Positions 20,661-31,889 of a DNA stretch of 64,000 nucleotides are shown here, one piece after another. Source of the DNA: Meconema thalassinum (Eukaryota > Arthropoda > Insecta > Orthoptera > Tettigoniidae); assembly GCA_946902985.2 (NCBI GenBank), contig OX336388.2, forward strand, positions 1,505,754,545 through 1,505,818,544, read 5' to 3'. The first letter of the stretch is position 1. Every line of letters begins with the position of its first letter. A program made the translations under genes and the position numbers. The notes under the pieces are model-generated. The model was not told the origin of the DNA. It was given only the letters and a program-made list of their open reading frames with translations, and ran no database searches.

Positions 20661-23077
20661 GGCACTAGCTTTGCTAGTGCCAAAAACCTTAAAATTATGT
20701 CCACTCACTTCCCTCGAAAAGATATTCATAAAGCAACATGGGTATCTCCTAATGGCATAACAAAAAATCAAATTGACCATGTTTTAGTGGAAAGTAGACA
20801 CAAAAGTAGCATCGTAGATGTAAGAAGCAGGAGAGGTGCAGAATGTGGAACAGATCACTACCTAGTCATTTTCAAACTTAGACAAAAACTATGTATAGTC
20901 AAAAGAGTGAAACAAACTACAGCTCCAAAAATTAATATCAAAAGGCTTACTGATCAAACTATAAAAAATGATTTTAAACTGAAGCTAACCAACAGATTTC
21001 AAATTTTAGATCAACAAGAATCAGAACAAACGGTAGAGGAAAAATGGCAAAAAATAAAGGATTCTATCACAACAATCACCGAAGAAGTTGTAGGCTATCG
21101 AGAGGGTACAAAAGGGAAAAAAACCTTGGTTTAATGAGGATTGCCAAAGATTAATAGACGATAGATTAAGAGCAAAAAAGTTGATGCTTACCAAACAAAC
21201 TCTAACCAACAAACAACATTACAAACAGATAAATAGGGAGACTAACAAAACATTACGAGCAGCTAAACGGAACTTTGTGAAAGATCAGCTAAGAAAAGCA
21301 GAAGAAGATAGCAACAAAAATAATACAAGAGAATTTTTTCGCTTTGTCAGATATTTTAAACAAGGGTACAAGGCAAGATCAGTAGGAGTAAAAGATAGGA
21401 ATGGCAATGTTGTTTGCAACCAAGCAGAAGTGCTAGCAACTTGGAAAAAATACTTTGAAGACCTCTTAAATTGTGAAGAAGTGGCAACAAACATTGAAGA
21501 GGAATTGTACCTAAATGTCCAGCCAAAGATTAACCCTCCTACCTATGAAGAAGTTGAAAAGGTAGTTAAAAGTTTAAAAAACAATAAAGCCCCTGGAGAG
21601 GATAACATAATAGCAGAACTTCTTAAAGCAGGTGGAAGCCCTTTGCTAAAAAGGTTACATAACTTAATTGTAGAAATCTGGGAGAAGGAAGAAATCCCAG
21701 TAGAATGGAAGATGGCAGTAGTAGTTCCGATTCACAAAAAGGGAGATAAATTCGAGTGCAATAATTACCGAGGGATATCATTAATAAGCAGCGCATATAA
21801 AGTATTCTCAAGAATAATCTACAACAGACTAGCATGTTATACAGAAGAAATTCTTGGAGATCACCAAGCAGGATTTAGAAGCCAAAGATCTACAACAGAC
21901 CAAATTTTTGTCTTAAAGCAAGTAATCTCCAAATATTGGGAGTTTAACAAAACAGCCCATCTTCTTTTTGTAGATTTCAACAAGGCATACGATAGTGTCA
22001 ATAGGAAACAAATGTGGAAATACATGCAGCGGAATGGAATACCAGAAAAACGTATCACTATGGCAAAACTGTGCACAGAAGGGTCCAAATGCAAAATTAG
22101 AATCAATAATGAATATACCGAAGAATTTAATGTCAACACTGGAGTAAGACAGGGAGATGGACTCTCGCTTTTATTATTCAATTTAGCTTTAGAAGAAACA
22201 TTGAAACGAGTAAACCTGCTCCACCCAGGCTTTGAAGTGGGAACCAAGATAAACATATTAGCTTATGCTGATGACATAACACTCATGGCAGAAAGCGAAT
22301 ACGATCTAAAAATACTCACAGAAACCCTTATTGAAGAAGCCAAGGAGGTAGGTCTAATGATAAATGAACAAAAAACAAAATATCTAGTTGTAGGAAGGAA
22401 TGCAGCACAAGTACAAAACCCCTTAACAGTTGCTTCATACGCTTTTCACAGATGTACTGAGTTCAGATATCTGGGAATTATCATAGACCAGAATAATATG
22501 GAAGAAACAGAAATAAAATCAAGAATTCTCAGTGGCAACAAAAGCTACTGGTCTCTGCAAAATCTCTTAAAGAGTAAAATTATATCTAGAAAAACTAAAG
22601 TGAGAATTTATAAAAGCATTATACTTCCTGTTGTCACGTATGGCTCAGAAACCTGGGTATTGTCCAAGCAAACTGAAAGGAAATTAGTAACTTTTGAAAA
22701 TAGAATACTACGACGCATTTTCGGACCGATAGTAGAAAATGGCCAGTGGAGAATTAGAACAAATAAGGAATTGCGGGATCTCTACAAAGAACCGGATATC
22801 GTCGCCCGTGCCAAAAGTCAAAGACTACGCTGGGCTGGTCATGTACATAGAAGAAGTAGAGAATTGAATTTAAGGGCTGTTTTGGAAGGTGTACCCAGAG
22901 GAAGGCGACCATTGGGACGACCGAGACTTCGCTGGTGGGACCAAGTTCAAAAAGATATGAGAAAAATCGGAGTCACGGAGGACATAATGGATGACCGAGA
23001 AAGATGGCGCCGTGCTGTTGGCGAGGCCAAAAACCTGCTTAGGTTTGAGTGGCCATCTAGGTAAGGTAAGGTAAGGT
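20658..23077 (+). pseudogene. 5'-truncated LINE (endonuclease tail plus RT), one frameshift
   Basis: The ORF starts within the C-terminal part of an AP-like endonuclease (DHVLVE near 20780, GTDHYLV near 20860). A single extra A in an A-run near 21125 shifts the frame. The next 627 codons, to 23064, contain the whole reverse transcriptase: NNYRGISLIS, DHQAGFR, FVDFNKAYDSV, VRQGDG and the catalytic YADD near 22265. RLRWAGHV and a GRPRLRWWDQV tail follow. The element ends in (TAAGG)n at 23062-23077, a simple-repeat LINE tail. It is inserted in the tandem array with a short flank repeat (ACACCTTT versus ATACCTTT). It belongs to the RTE/Jockey-type group. Confidence 0.85.
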
Positions 23078-23688
23078 AATACCTTTATGGAGGGAGCATC
23101 CTTTGACCAATCTAATAGGTCATTCGCCTAATAGTTTGCGGATGGCGGCCATCTTTGTGTCAGCATCGATTCCCCCTATTAATTCAAACACGCTGAAACC
23201 AAATGGAACGAAATTTGGTATAGAGGTAGCACTAGCAAAGGGCACCTCAGTGTCATGTTTTATATCACCGCTATCTTGATGGAAACGTAATCGCGGCCAC
23301 CCAAATGTTAAAAGCTAAAATGTAATTACGACCAACCTAATAATCTAGTCTCTACCTAATTTTGCAACACCATATCTTTATGTGGGAAACATATTCTGAC
23401 CAAACTGCAAGAACATCAGCCCAATAGTTTGCAGATGGTGGCCAAGTATGTGTGCAAATCGATTCCCCCTATCAATTCAAACACGGTGAAACCGAATTGA
23501 ACGAAATTTGGTACAGAGGTAGCACTAGCAAAGGGCACCTCATATTCATGTTTAATATCCCTATAGCACGTTGTATTTCAACAAGCTCCTACAACCAACA
23601 TTTAATCATACTCCTTGAAAAGGACAAAGAGTTATAACAATACCCATGCATTTAGGAGAAAGTAGGCTATATGTTCTTTACTGAACAT
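23077..23688. repeat. Tandem 293-bp units, part 2, and right end of the element
   Basis: About two further units (the block 'cacctcagtgtcatgttttat' near 23244, a decayed one near 23537) are followed by 'acccatgcatttaggagaaagtaggctat' and the terminal hairpin. The same right-end sequence closes the copy at 49853. Confidence 0.8.
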
Positions 23689-23974
23689 CTTGTTTTTATT
23701 TCACAACATATATGGCTTTACAAAATAGAATACAAAGAAATACCATTTCCTCAATCCTTTTCAATGTTCATGTCCACTCATCATTAACTTCCCTTTTATA
23801 GCAGTAATCACAATGAGGGCTGCCAACCTCTCCCCCACTGAGCCATTATAGGATGTCAAACGTTGCTTAGCTTTTCAACGATACTTTATCCACCACACGT
23901 ATTAAAGCATAATGACTATGACGATAAGAAAGGTCGTGTTCTTTACATGCTTAATCCAAAGAAATAATAGGTAT

Positions 23975-24429
23975 TTACTTAACACAGGGTCTTGAGTCCA
24001 TGAGTTTGGTACATGTTGCAAGATTTCTTTCACGGCATTGACTGTCACAAAATAAATGAAAACTTGGAGAGCACCAATAATTCATCTTTGGTAAGACTAT
24101 CCAGGATCTTGAGTCCATGATTTTGGTATAAGTTGCCAGATTTCTTTCACGGCATTGACTGTCACATAATAAATGAACAACTTGGAGAGCACCAATAATT
24201 CTTCTTTGGTAAAACTATCTGCATATCGATGACAGATAACCTTTTAGTTCCACCCTTAAAACAACAACACTACCTCTTGCATAATCTGCGATGTTGATGG
24301 CTCTTGAGACGTGAAAGATGGATTAAACATAACTTTTATATCAACAGGAGTTAGACTTTGCTTAGTAAACAATGCACTGTCATGAGCCACAGTATTTTTT
24401 TTCTTGGACTTGCTTTTTTTCTCTTTTCT
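23975..24429 (-). CDS. Candidate second gene of the palindromic element (two exons, left arm)
   Basis: I do not recognise this protein. Predicted exon A (24429-24275, minus) encodes a lysine/arginine-rich start and then a polar stretch (VDIKVMFNPSFTSQE). A 59-nt GT-AG intron follows, then exon B (24214-23975), which stays open for 79 codons and contains the motif CDSQCRERNLAT twice, made by a 116-bp tandem duplication. Joining is in phase 0. The gene would run from the centre outwards, convergent with the polymerase. No start exon is identified; the upstream region is the 12-bp array. In favour: long in-frame runs and intron-like borders. Against: an alternative frame is also open for a stretch, and the protein has no match that I know. 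Confidence 0.35.
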
Positions 24430-24591
24430 TTATAAGTGTTTGAAACGGTGTATTAAAAGAGAATGATAAACATCCAAAGGGTAAATAGAGTAACAAATAA
24501 AGAAAAATGAAAATGATACTTCCATATCAATTGTCAAGCATGAACTAATCTCTAGCAAAGTTCACTCAATACTATAAATAATAGTTTAAAG

Positions 24592-24771
24592 TGGGTGCAA
24601 AAGTGGATGCAAAAGTGGGGGCAAAAGTGGGTGCATAAGTGGGTGCAAATGTGGGTGCATAAGTGGGTGCAAATGCGGGTGCAAATGTGGGTGCATAAGT
24701 GGGTGAAAAAGTGGGTGCATAAGTGAATGCTATAGTGGGTGCAAAGGTAGGTACAAAAGTGGGTGAAAAAA
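24592..24771. repeat. 12-bp tandem array, left of the centre
   Basis: About fifteen units of GTGGGTGCAAAA/GTGGGTGCATAA. The mirror array at 25120-25276 has slightly fewer units, so the two arms have already diverged in copy number. Confidence 0.9.
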
Positions 24772-24922
24772 TGCCCCCCTTTTTGAATCTCGCTAACGCC
24801 CCCTTTTTAATCTATTTTTTGAAGTTTTGACAAAGGGTCTAAGTGCACTTTTGTTAATATCTCGCGAACCAGTCTCTGTCGACGGGTCCTTGTTGACGGG
24901 TCCCTGTGGGCGGGTCCTTTGG

Positions 24923-24965
24923 TCTGATCCCTATGGACTGGTCCATGCATTTTATCCAAATTATG
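24923..24965. other. Central spacer of the palindrome
   Basis: This roughly 43-bp unpaired segment separates the arms. Its sequence (for example 'ctgatccctatggactgg' and 'atccaaattatg') is not unique: it closely matches the tail of the outer minisatellite at 9397-9440, in the same orientation. The GGGTCC units on each side form the innermost pairs of the palindrome, so a cruciform or hairpin could nucleate here. Confidence 0.75.
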
Positions 24966-25119
24966 CCAAAGGGACCCGCCCAGAGGGACCCGTCAACAAG
25001 GACCCGTCAACAGAGACTGGTTCGCGAGATATTAACAAAAGTGCACTTAGACCCTTTGTCAAAATTTCAAAAAATAGATTAAAAAGGGGGCGTTAGCGAG
25101 ATTCAAAAAGGGGGGCATT

Positions 25120-25276
25120 TTTTCACCCACTTTTGTACCTACCTTTGCACCCACTATTGCATTCACTTATGCACCCACTTTTTCACCCACTTATGCACCC
25201 ACATTTGCACCCACTTATGCACCCACATTTGTACCCACTTATGCCCCCACTTTTGCACCCACTTTTGCACCCACTT
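25120..25276. repeat. 12-bp tandem array, right of the centre
   Basis: Units of the type TTTTGCACCCAC/TTATGCACCCAC, the inverted counterpart of the array at 24592-24771, with about thirteen units. Confidence 0.9.
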
Positions 25277-25437
25277 TAAACTATTATTTATAGTATTGAG
25301 TGAACTTTGCTAGAGATTAGTTCATGCTTGACAATTGATATGGAAGTATCATTTTCATTTCTCTTTATTTGTTACTCTATTTACCCTTTGGATGTTTATC
25401 ATTCTCTTTTAATACACCGTTTCAAACACTTATAAAG

Positions 25438-25770
25438 AAAAGAAAAAAAGCAAGTCCAAGAAAAAAAATACTGTGGCTCATGACAGTGCATTGTTTACTA
25501 AGCAAAGTCTAACTCCTGTTGATATAAAAGTTATGTTTAATCCATCTTTCACGTCTCAAGAGCCATCAACATCGCAGATTATGCAAGAGGTAGTGTTGTT
25601 GTTTTAAGGGTGGAACTAAAAGGTTATCTGTCATCGATATGCAGATAGTTTTACCAAAGAAGAATTATTGGTGCTCTCCAAGTTGTTCATTTATTATGTG
25701 ACAGTCAATGCCGTGAAAGAAATCTGGCAACTTATACCAAAATCATGTGTTAAGTAAATACCTATTATTT
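25438..25770 (+). pseudogene. Candidate second gene of the palindromic element (right arm, truncated)
   Basis: Counterpart of the left-arm candidate. Exon A 25438-25589 is open and ends at GAG|GTAGTG. An intron of 55-59 nt leads to exon B near 25649. Here the 116-bp duplication seen in the left arm is absent and the frame ends early (ATG TGT TAA near 25750). Further downstream another open run of 34 codons (about 25868-25972, with GERLAALIVITAIKG) ends before an AATAAA at about 26033. It may be a further exon or part of a decayed gene. Function unknown. Confidence 0.3.
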
Positions 25771-26040
25771 CTTTGGATTAAGCATGTAAAGAACACGACC
25801 TTTCTTATCGTCATAGTCATTATGCTTTAATACGTGTGGTGGATAAAGTATCGTTGAAAAGCTAAGCAACGTTTGACATCCTATAATGGCTCAGTGGGGG
25901 AGAGGTTGGCAGCCCTCATTGTGATTACTGCTATAAAAGGGAAGTTAATGATGAGTGGACATGAACATTGAAAAGGATTGAGGAAATGGTATTTCTTTGT
26001 ATTCTATTTTGTAAAGCCATATATGTTGTGAAATAAAAAC

Positions 26041-26512
26041 AAGATTTACAAGATCACAATGTCTTTTAATTTTAAAATGGTGATAGCCATTTCTTTATTT
26101 TCATTTTTTCACACATGAATATTTACAATTTCCACTTTTCATTTTTTTACATTCTTCTTGTTTAGTTTACACATTCTGTACATTTTTGTTGTTGTGAAAT
26201 AAAAACAAGGTTTACCAGATCACAATGTCTTTTAATTTTAAAATGGTGATAACTATTTCACTTTTTCACACATGGATATTTACAATTTTCCACTTTACAT
26301 TTTTACATTTCCCTTGTTTAGTTCACACATTCTGTACATTTTTAAAAAATCTTTTTCGCAATATACAAAAGCAAACACTAAAATGTATTACTTATCTTAT
26401 TTTTACTAAACTACAGTAGCCTAACATTATACATTATACTTAATGTTTTTTACAAAAAAAATATTACAATATAAATCACACTACAAATATTAGAATATAG
26501 TGATCATTAGAC
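26041..26512. other. 3' flank of the right polymerase copy
   Basis: The inverted counterpart of 18640-19110, with the twofold 155-bp repeat. An AATAAA on the minus strand (about 26089-26094) could serve the polymerase transcript; one on the plus strand at 26033 could serve the convergent candidate gene. Confidence 0.45.
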
Positions 26513-29500
26513 TTAAGTAAAGTAATAGTCGTCAATGCGACTGTTTCCCCAAGCAAAAGTATCAAATGTGTTGGGTATAATGAATCGTTTGTTGTCTTCA
26601 TTACTTAAAGCAACTTTGTTCAGCAAATTGGTATGTAGCTGATGATTTTTACTTCTAAATACACTCATTTTCTTATATAATACAGGTGGGTTACTAACTA
26701 TACAGTTTTTATAATCACTTATATCTAACTCTTTACTAACAACATTCTTTTTCACTCCTTTTAATTTTTTTACTACTACATCATCAATTGTCATATAGCT
26801 GTATGATTTAGATTTTGAGCCTACAAAGGTGTCTATAATAACACCAGCACATTCATCCTTAAATTTCCCAAGAACCTTTTTGTTTACTAGAGGTAAATGG
26901 TAAATATTATCCTCGGGATAGTCACTTGTATCAAACCTATTTAGCTCAGTTTTGATATCCTCATAAAAATCATCAGTTTTAAATTCATAAATAAAAGAAT
27001 CTGTGTCTGTGTAGAGTAATTTAGCATTATCAAGATAGTTTTTCTTTACATAATCATAGTGAAATTCATACATAAGTGTTTTTGATAATTCCAGAATGGT
27101 GAAACCCACATATATGGGTTTGTTGTAAGTTACTTTAAGACGATTCATTTGTATTACAACTAAATCCTCATGAATAATTGAACAGCTATGAAAGTTAGGC
27201 TTGCTTATTAAGTTGCTCGCACCATACCTTTTACCATCATTCTCCCACTTTGTTATCAGCTTTGCATCAACTCGTTTATCAACATTCTCCATAGTCTTTC
27301 CAAAAACACTATTATTCATGGGTTTATAAAAATCTTTTTCAAACGCGTTTGTTGACTGTGTTCTTAAATTATTGTTTAGATCAATATACGGTTTGAGCCA
27401 TGCTGACTGATGAAATTGTAATACGCGATGAATTTTAGTTAATTTCATCCATGCTGTAGACACTGTTTCAAGTTTCGATAATGTATTACATAATTACATT
27501 TATTATTTACATTAGCAATTAACATTTTTGTTCGTGATGTGATGTATGGAGATTTCATATTCTCAGGAAATGAAAATCCACAGCCTGTTTCCAGTCTCCG
27601 ACCGGGTCAGGAATGGAATGAATGAAGCCCCCATCTAGCGGCGAGGATATGAACTGTGCCGGCTGCCGAGGCCTGACGCACTCCCCTGGGGCAATGATTA
27701 AATGAATGACAGATGAAATGAAATGATAGTGGAGAGTGTTGCTGGAATGAAATTGTGACAGGGAAAACCGGAGTACCCGGAGAAAAACCTGTCTGCCTCC
27801 GTTTTGTCCAGCACAGATCTCACATGGAGTGACCGGGATTTGAACCACGGACCCAGCGGTGAGAGGCCAGCGTGCTGCCGCCTAAGCCACGGAGGCTTCA
27901 TATTCTCAGGACAAAATGGTAAATCATTATGATCATCATGTAACTCTTTAGGGTACTCAAGATTTACCTCTAAAATATATCCTTTATCATCGTTATCATT
28001 AAGAGTGTCAACATGTAAGACATCAATTTCAGGTTGTGTCAGCCAGCGAAAATCTTTCAGTGGTAGATATTGGCTCATAGCCCAACCATATTGGTTATTT
28101 GCATCGAGGTAGACAATATACTTTGACTCTTAACAAGGGTTGTAGCTAGGCATGTATTTATTATTCGCTTTAGAGTACCGTCCACTACATTGGCTTAATC
28201 CACCTCGAATTGATGATTTTATAAAATTGATCATGTCTATATCAGTCATTAATTCTAAATTTACTTTCGTTTTTTCAACATTGAACTGAAACTTAACCCA
28301 GGAGCAGTGAAATACTGACAAGGATCAAGGTCATAAATTTTCATACAAACATTCCGAAAATTTTCAAAAACATCTGCTAATAACAACACATCTGTCTTCA
28401 AATATAGGTCTGAAAATTCTCCTAAAGTTTGAATGTCAAACTGTGCCCATACACGTTGTGCATGTAAATATTCCTGATCACTGATATGACTTGTGTTTAA
28501 GGAACTGTAAAATGCATCTTTCGGTGGTAAAGAACACTCCTCAAGACGTTCCACACAGTTAATATATTCGTAAGGGAATATACCCTTTTGACAAATCAAA
28601 TTAAAATCATCTTCTTTAGGAAAGACACGTTGAATTTCTTGAAACTGATCTGATTTTAAATTACTAGCCAGCTTATCAAGACTACTCGACATAAAGCGGA
28701 ATGAATCTAAAAATCGCAGTTTTATAGTTTTTTTATTGATAGTTTTGATGTATTTTGTGAACGATATGTATTGTTCCTTATTATTTGCAATCACATCAAT
28801 TTTCACATCTGAAGTTCCAAATTCTTTAACGATAAAGTGGTTATCGTATTTGCTACCGTTGTAGAATGACCGGAATGAATTTACTTACTCTATAATTTAA
28901 ATTACATTCTAGGTGAGCAGCACCACGATATTTTCCTGTTAAATGGTCATGATCGCGAACCCTGTCTGTATATAAACATTCACCACATATAAAACAATTA
29001 GTTTCAGTCTCAAAATTAATTTGCTCTGATGAAGTTAGTGGCTCCATTGGAATGATCGTATTTAAAATAGAGGATATACGGATGGCATCTTTCTCAAGCC
29101 TTTCCTTAAAAACTTCAGGTGCATCAGGTCGTCTATAGAGCTCAAACTTATTTAAAGAGTCATCATAACTACATTTAATATAATATGCAAAGCTAAAAGG
29201 TTCATGAATGTGAGTAGTGTTAGTGAAAGGTTGGGCTGGATTCGATGAACATGTATTAAATGGTTTTAGCAAAGCCTCAAAGTCAGCATATATAACAAAT
29301 GGTACTCGAAGCTGTTTTTCATAAAGCTTAAATTTTAGAATGTTATTTTTAGGAGTCGGTAATACCGTACACACATGATTACACCCCCATTTTTGATGTT
29401 GAGTTAGTTGGTCCTCTTTCCTGAAATATAGCAAACAGCCATCACACAACCACTTCTTATTTTCTCTTTTTGATAGTTGACTACCAACAAGTCTACTGAA

Positions 29501-30769
29501 ATGTTTTATCCAGCAATAGTGAGCATTTTCACCTTCGGTTATGTATAGTAAATTTACATGAGCATCGTTTTTTTCCTGAGTATAATATAGAGGACCTACT
29601 ATTCTCTTGTTTTCAATTTCATAAACATTAATACTTACATTGTTCAGCTCTTCAAAACGTTGAATGTCTTTTATCGCCATAGGAAATTCTATTTCTTTTA
29701 AATCTAACACTAAAGAATAGTGAGGATAAGATGACGTTCTCTTTTCATTCATCGCTGCTGGATGGAGAGCTGAGGTTACAGCCCATGCAAAACATGCATG
29801 GTCACTATTCATAACGTTTACACAAGCTTTCTTTCGTTTAATCCATGCAGGTAAATCAATGTATGATGATGCTCGAAGGGGATTATATTTATTCATGTTG
29901 GTTTCTAAATAAAGTACTTCAACCAATGCCCAGCCCGACTCCCTTTCCTGGAACTCTTCACTCTTCACAATGATAGCACTTGAAATATTTTGATATATAT
30001 CACTAATATTAGTTGATTCACTAACAATTACGTTTTTTGTATTAAAAGATTTGATATCCGTAATTTCACCTTCGCTCCCAGTTTTTACATAGAGGCCAAA
30101 AAGTTCAAAATTCATTTTAATTGTTTTATGCTCTACTAAAACATTTTCTTCTAAGCCAAACACAGTAGGTTGAACATTCTGTAAAAATGTTTCAATACTT
30201 TGAGTTTTTTCTTTACTATGAAGTCTGTAACTAGCAATTCGACTTTTAAAGAAACTACCAATTTGTTGAATATTCCCAGAATTTCTTTCATGGCAAGCGT
30301 TATTTTTATGTTGAATACTGCGTAAATGTCCATGAATGATTGAAGAAGGTATATCAATATTACATACATTACAATGTGTTATCGAAGGTTCACCATTCTT
30401 CTTTCTTTTTGTTGCACAACTATTTTCACAATCTTGAGAACGTTTACGCTTTTGAGCATCACATTCATTTAAAGGTTCCGAGCTAGTTGATGGTTTTACA
30501 GATTTCAATTCCTGTTGTTCTCCATGCACTTCAACCATGTGGGATTGGTATCGCTTTACAGCAGAAAAACCAAGTTCGCAAACTGAACACGAAAATGGTG
30601 CTGAACTAACATGCATTAAATTTACATGACGTGCAAGATTATCTTGTCTGTTAAATGTGGTAGCACAATGACTGCACACAAACATTTTAATGTCATGTTT
30701 AGCATTTGCTTGTCGTTGAAAGTTGTCAGATCTTGAAAACTGTTTCTTACATTCACCACACTTGAACAT
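26513..30769 (-). pseudogene. Zinc-finger/EndoVII-like/family B DNA polymerase, broken copy
   Basis: Same gene as 14719-18636, inverted, with ATG at 30769. Lesions relative to the left copy: a 2-bp deletion near 28860 (just before ExoII), a 1-bp deletion in an A-run near 28271, a GAA-to-TAA stop at 28130-28132, a 328-bp SINE at 27569-27896, and a 1-bp deletion near 27447. The first zinc finger has also lost a ligand (His20 to Gln). The exonuclease and polymerase motifs, including YTDTDS, are still readable in pieces. The copy cannot encode a working enzyme. Its upstream promoter and leader are intact. Confidence 0.93.
27569..27896 (-). repeat. tRNA-derived SINE (family B) in the right polymerase copy
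   Basis: On the minus strand it starts GCCTCCGTGGCTTAGGCGG (A-box-like TGGCTTAGGCGG) and has the B box GGTTCAAATCC about 50 nt on. The body contains 'ctccgggtactccggttttccc'. A perfect 15-bp TSD (ttcatattctcagga) flanks it at 27554-27568 and 27897-27911. The uninterrupted left arm gives the empty site near 17592. It is about 328 bp and non-coding. Confidence 0.92.
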
Positions 30770-30790
30770 GATGATCACTTTCGAAATTAC

Positions 30791-31490
30791 CTATAAAAGA
30801 AAGAAATAAAAAATGTTAATAAATGATAAAGCAAAGTACAATATAAATAGTTTAATTACATTCCAGTCAATGGTTATAGCAGGGTATTTAAATCGATCAT
30901 CTGTGAACTCCTAGCAAGTCTAACTTCATGTAGTTCTAACTGGGGGTTACTATATACCACTGTCACTGACACCTAGCGGTGAACATTGGAACTTGATAGC
31001 GTGGTAGAAACCAGCGGTCGCCAGTTAAGTGAGCTAAGTGTGGTGTCATAGCCAGTCTTAAAGCAAGTCTAAACTTGTAGAACATGTCACGTGATAGAAA
31101 CCAGCGATCGCCAGTTAAGTGAGCTAAGTGTGACGTCATAGCCAGTCTTAAAACAAGTCTAAACTTGTAGAGCATGTCACGTAATAGAAACCAGCGATCG
31201 CCAGTTAAGTGAGCTAAGTGTGACGTCATAGTCAATCATAAAGCAAGTCTAAACTTGTAAAACATGTCACGTGACAAGGTTAATATTCCCTATGTCACTT
31301 ACACCTAGCAATGAACATTCAGACTTAATAGAGCGGTAATCAAAATCTAACCTACAAAATTAGCTTTACACACCATGGTCAAGTAGTTCCATCTTTTAAC
31401 TGCCAAATATACCATTTTCACTAACATGTAGGGGTGAACATTGGAAAATATCACTCTAACTGTTTAAAAGTTATTAGAGGGGGCACTTAC
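30791..31490 (-). other. Uninterrupted intron 2 of the right polymerase gene
   Basis: GTAAGT at the donor (31490 downward) and TTTATAG at the acceptor (30791) bound exactly 700 bp. It contains the triple 90-bp repeat (31000-31262) and the Helitron empty site (about 30820). Exon 2 is 31491-31566 and intron 1 follows, as in the left arm. Confidence 0.6.
31000..31262 (-). repeat. Three tandem 90-bp repeats in intron 2 (right)
   Basis: The inverted counterpart of 10590-10862, still open in the same frame (90 codons) with two replacements, and keeping the TGACGTCA, CACGTGAC and GCGATCGC sites. Confidence 0.6.
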
Positions 31491-31774
31491 CTTTTTATAA
31501 TTTATCAACTGCTGTCACTGAATGAACAGATTGTAGGAATCTGGTAACCTACAGGTACCCAATTATCTGTAAACAAATCAATTAATCAATCAATCAATCA
31601 ATCAATAAATACATTCCAATCAATAACTTCAACATCAATTAGTAGTAAAAGACTACAATCCATTAATAATAAGTACTTACCTTGCAAAATAATTTAATGA
31701 TTTTCTGCCAAAACGGCTTTTTTTACAACTCTTGAGCAGTAATAGAGCACTGTTCACTCAAAGCGAGTAATAAA

Positions 31775-31813
31775 GACTGACAGTAGGGAGATATGTGACA
31801 CCCCTCTTATATA
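31775..31813 (-). promoter_or_regulatory. TATA box plus initiator (right arm)
   Basis: Minus-strand TATATAA at 31813-31807 and TCAGTC at 31780-31775, with the same spacing as in the left arm. Confidence 0.6.
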
Positions 31814-31889
31814 AACTCTCATCGCTCGTGTCAGCAGTTTTTTTTCAGATCATTGCAATTCCTTTCCCAATACAGTTGAGAGTCCAAAG

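Larger units (their letters stand above)
19114..23688 (+). mobile_element. Hairpin-ended tandem-repeat element (HINE/Helentron-like), with nested LINE
   Basis: The left end is AGCCTACTTTC, with an inverted GAAAGTAG close by. The right side has GAAAGTAGGCT followed by a terminal hairpin ATGTTC-TTTACT-GAACAT. Between them are (TG)n (19178-19262) and tandem units of about 293 bp containing 'atcgccgccatcttgac'. CTTGTT flanks both sides (19108-19113, 23689-23694) and occurs once at the empty site in the right arm (about 26030). Subterminal inverted repeats, a 3' hairpin and internal tandem repeats match Helentron-associated elements, but the 6-bp flank duplication could be microhomology, so the class is not certain. 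Relatives lie at 44150-45625, 48634-49853, 52505-52570 and 54700-55123. Confidence 0.65.
8831..24922 (+). repeat. Left arm of the palindromic element
   Basis: In outside-to-centre order: terminus, GGGTCC minisatellite (9240-9425), two direct repeats (9673-9968), promoter (10048-10086), intron with a triple 90-bp repeat, polymerase gene, a twofold 155-bp 3' repeat, a convergent candidate gene, a 12-bp repeat array and the centre. It hosts two large insertions, both outside polymerase coding sequence, which may be why its polymerase ORF survives. A 116-bp tandem duplication at 23988-24219 is present as a single copy in the right arm. Confidence 0.9.

Noticed and set aside
24592..25276. CRISPR-like array
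   Set aside because: Units are short contiguous tandem repeats without unique spacers, in a eukaryotic transposon.
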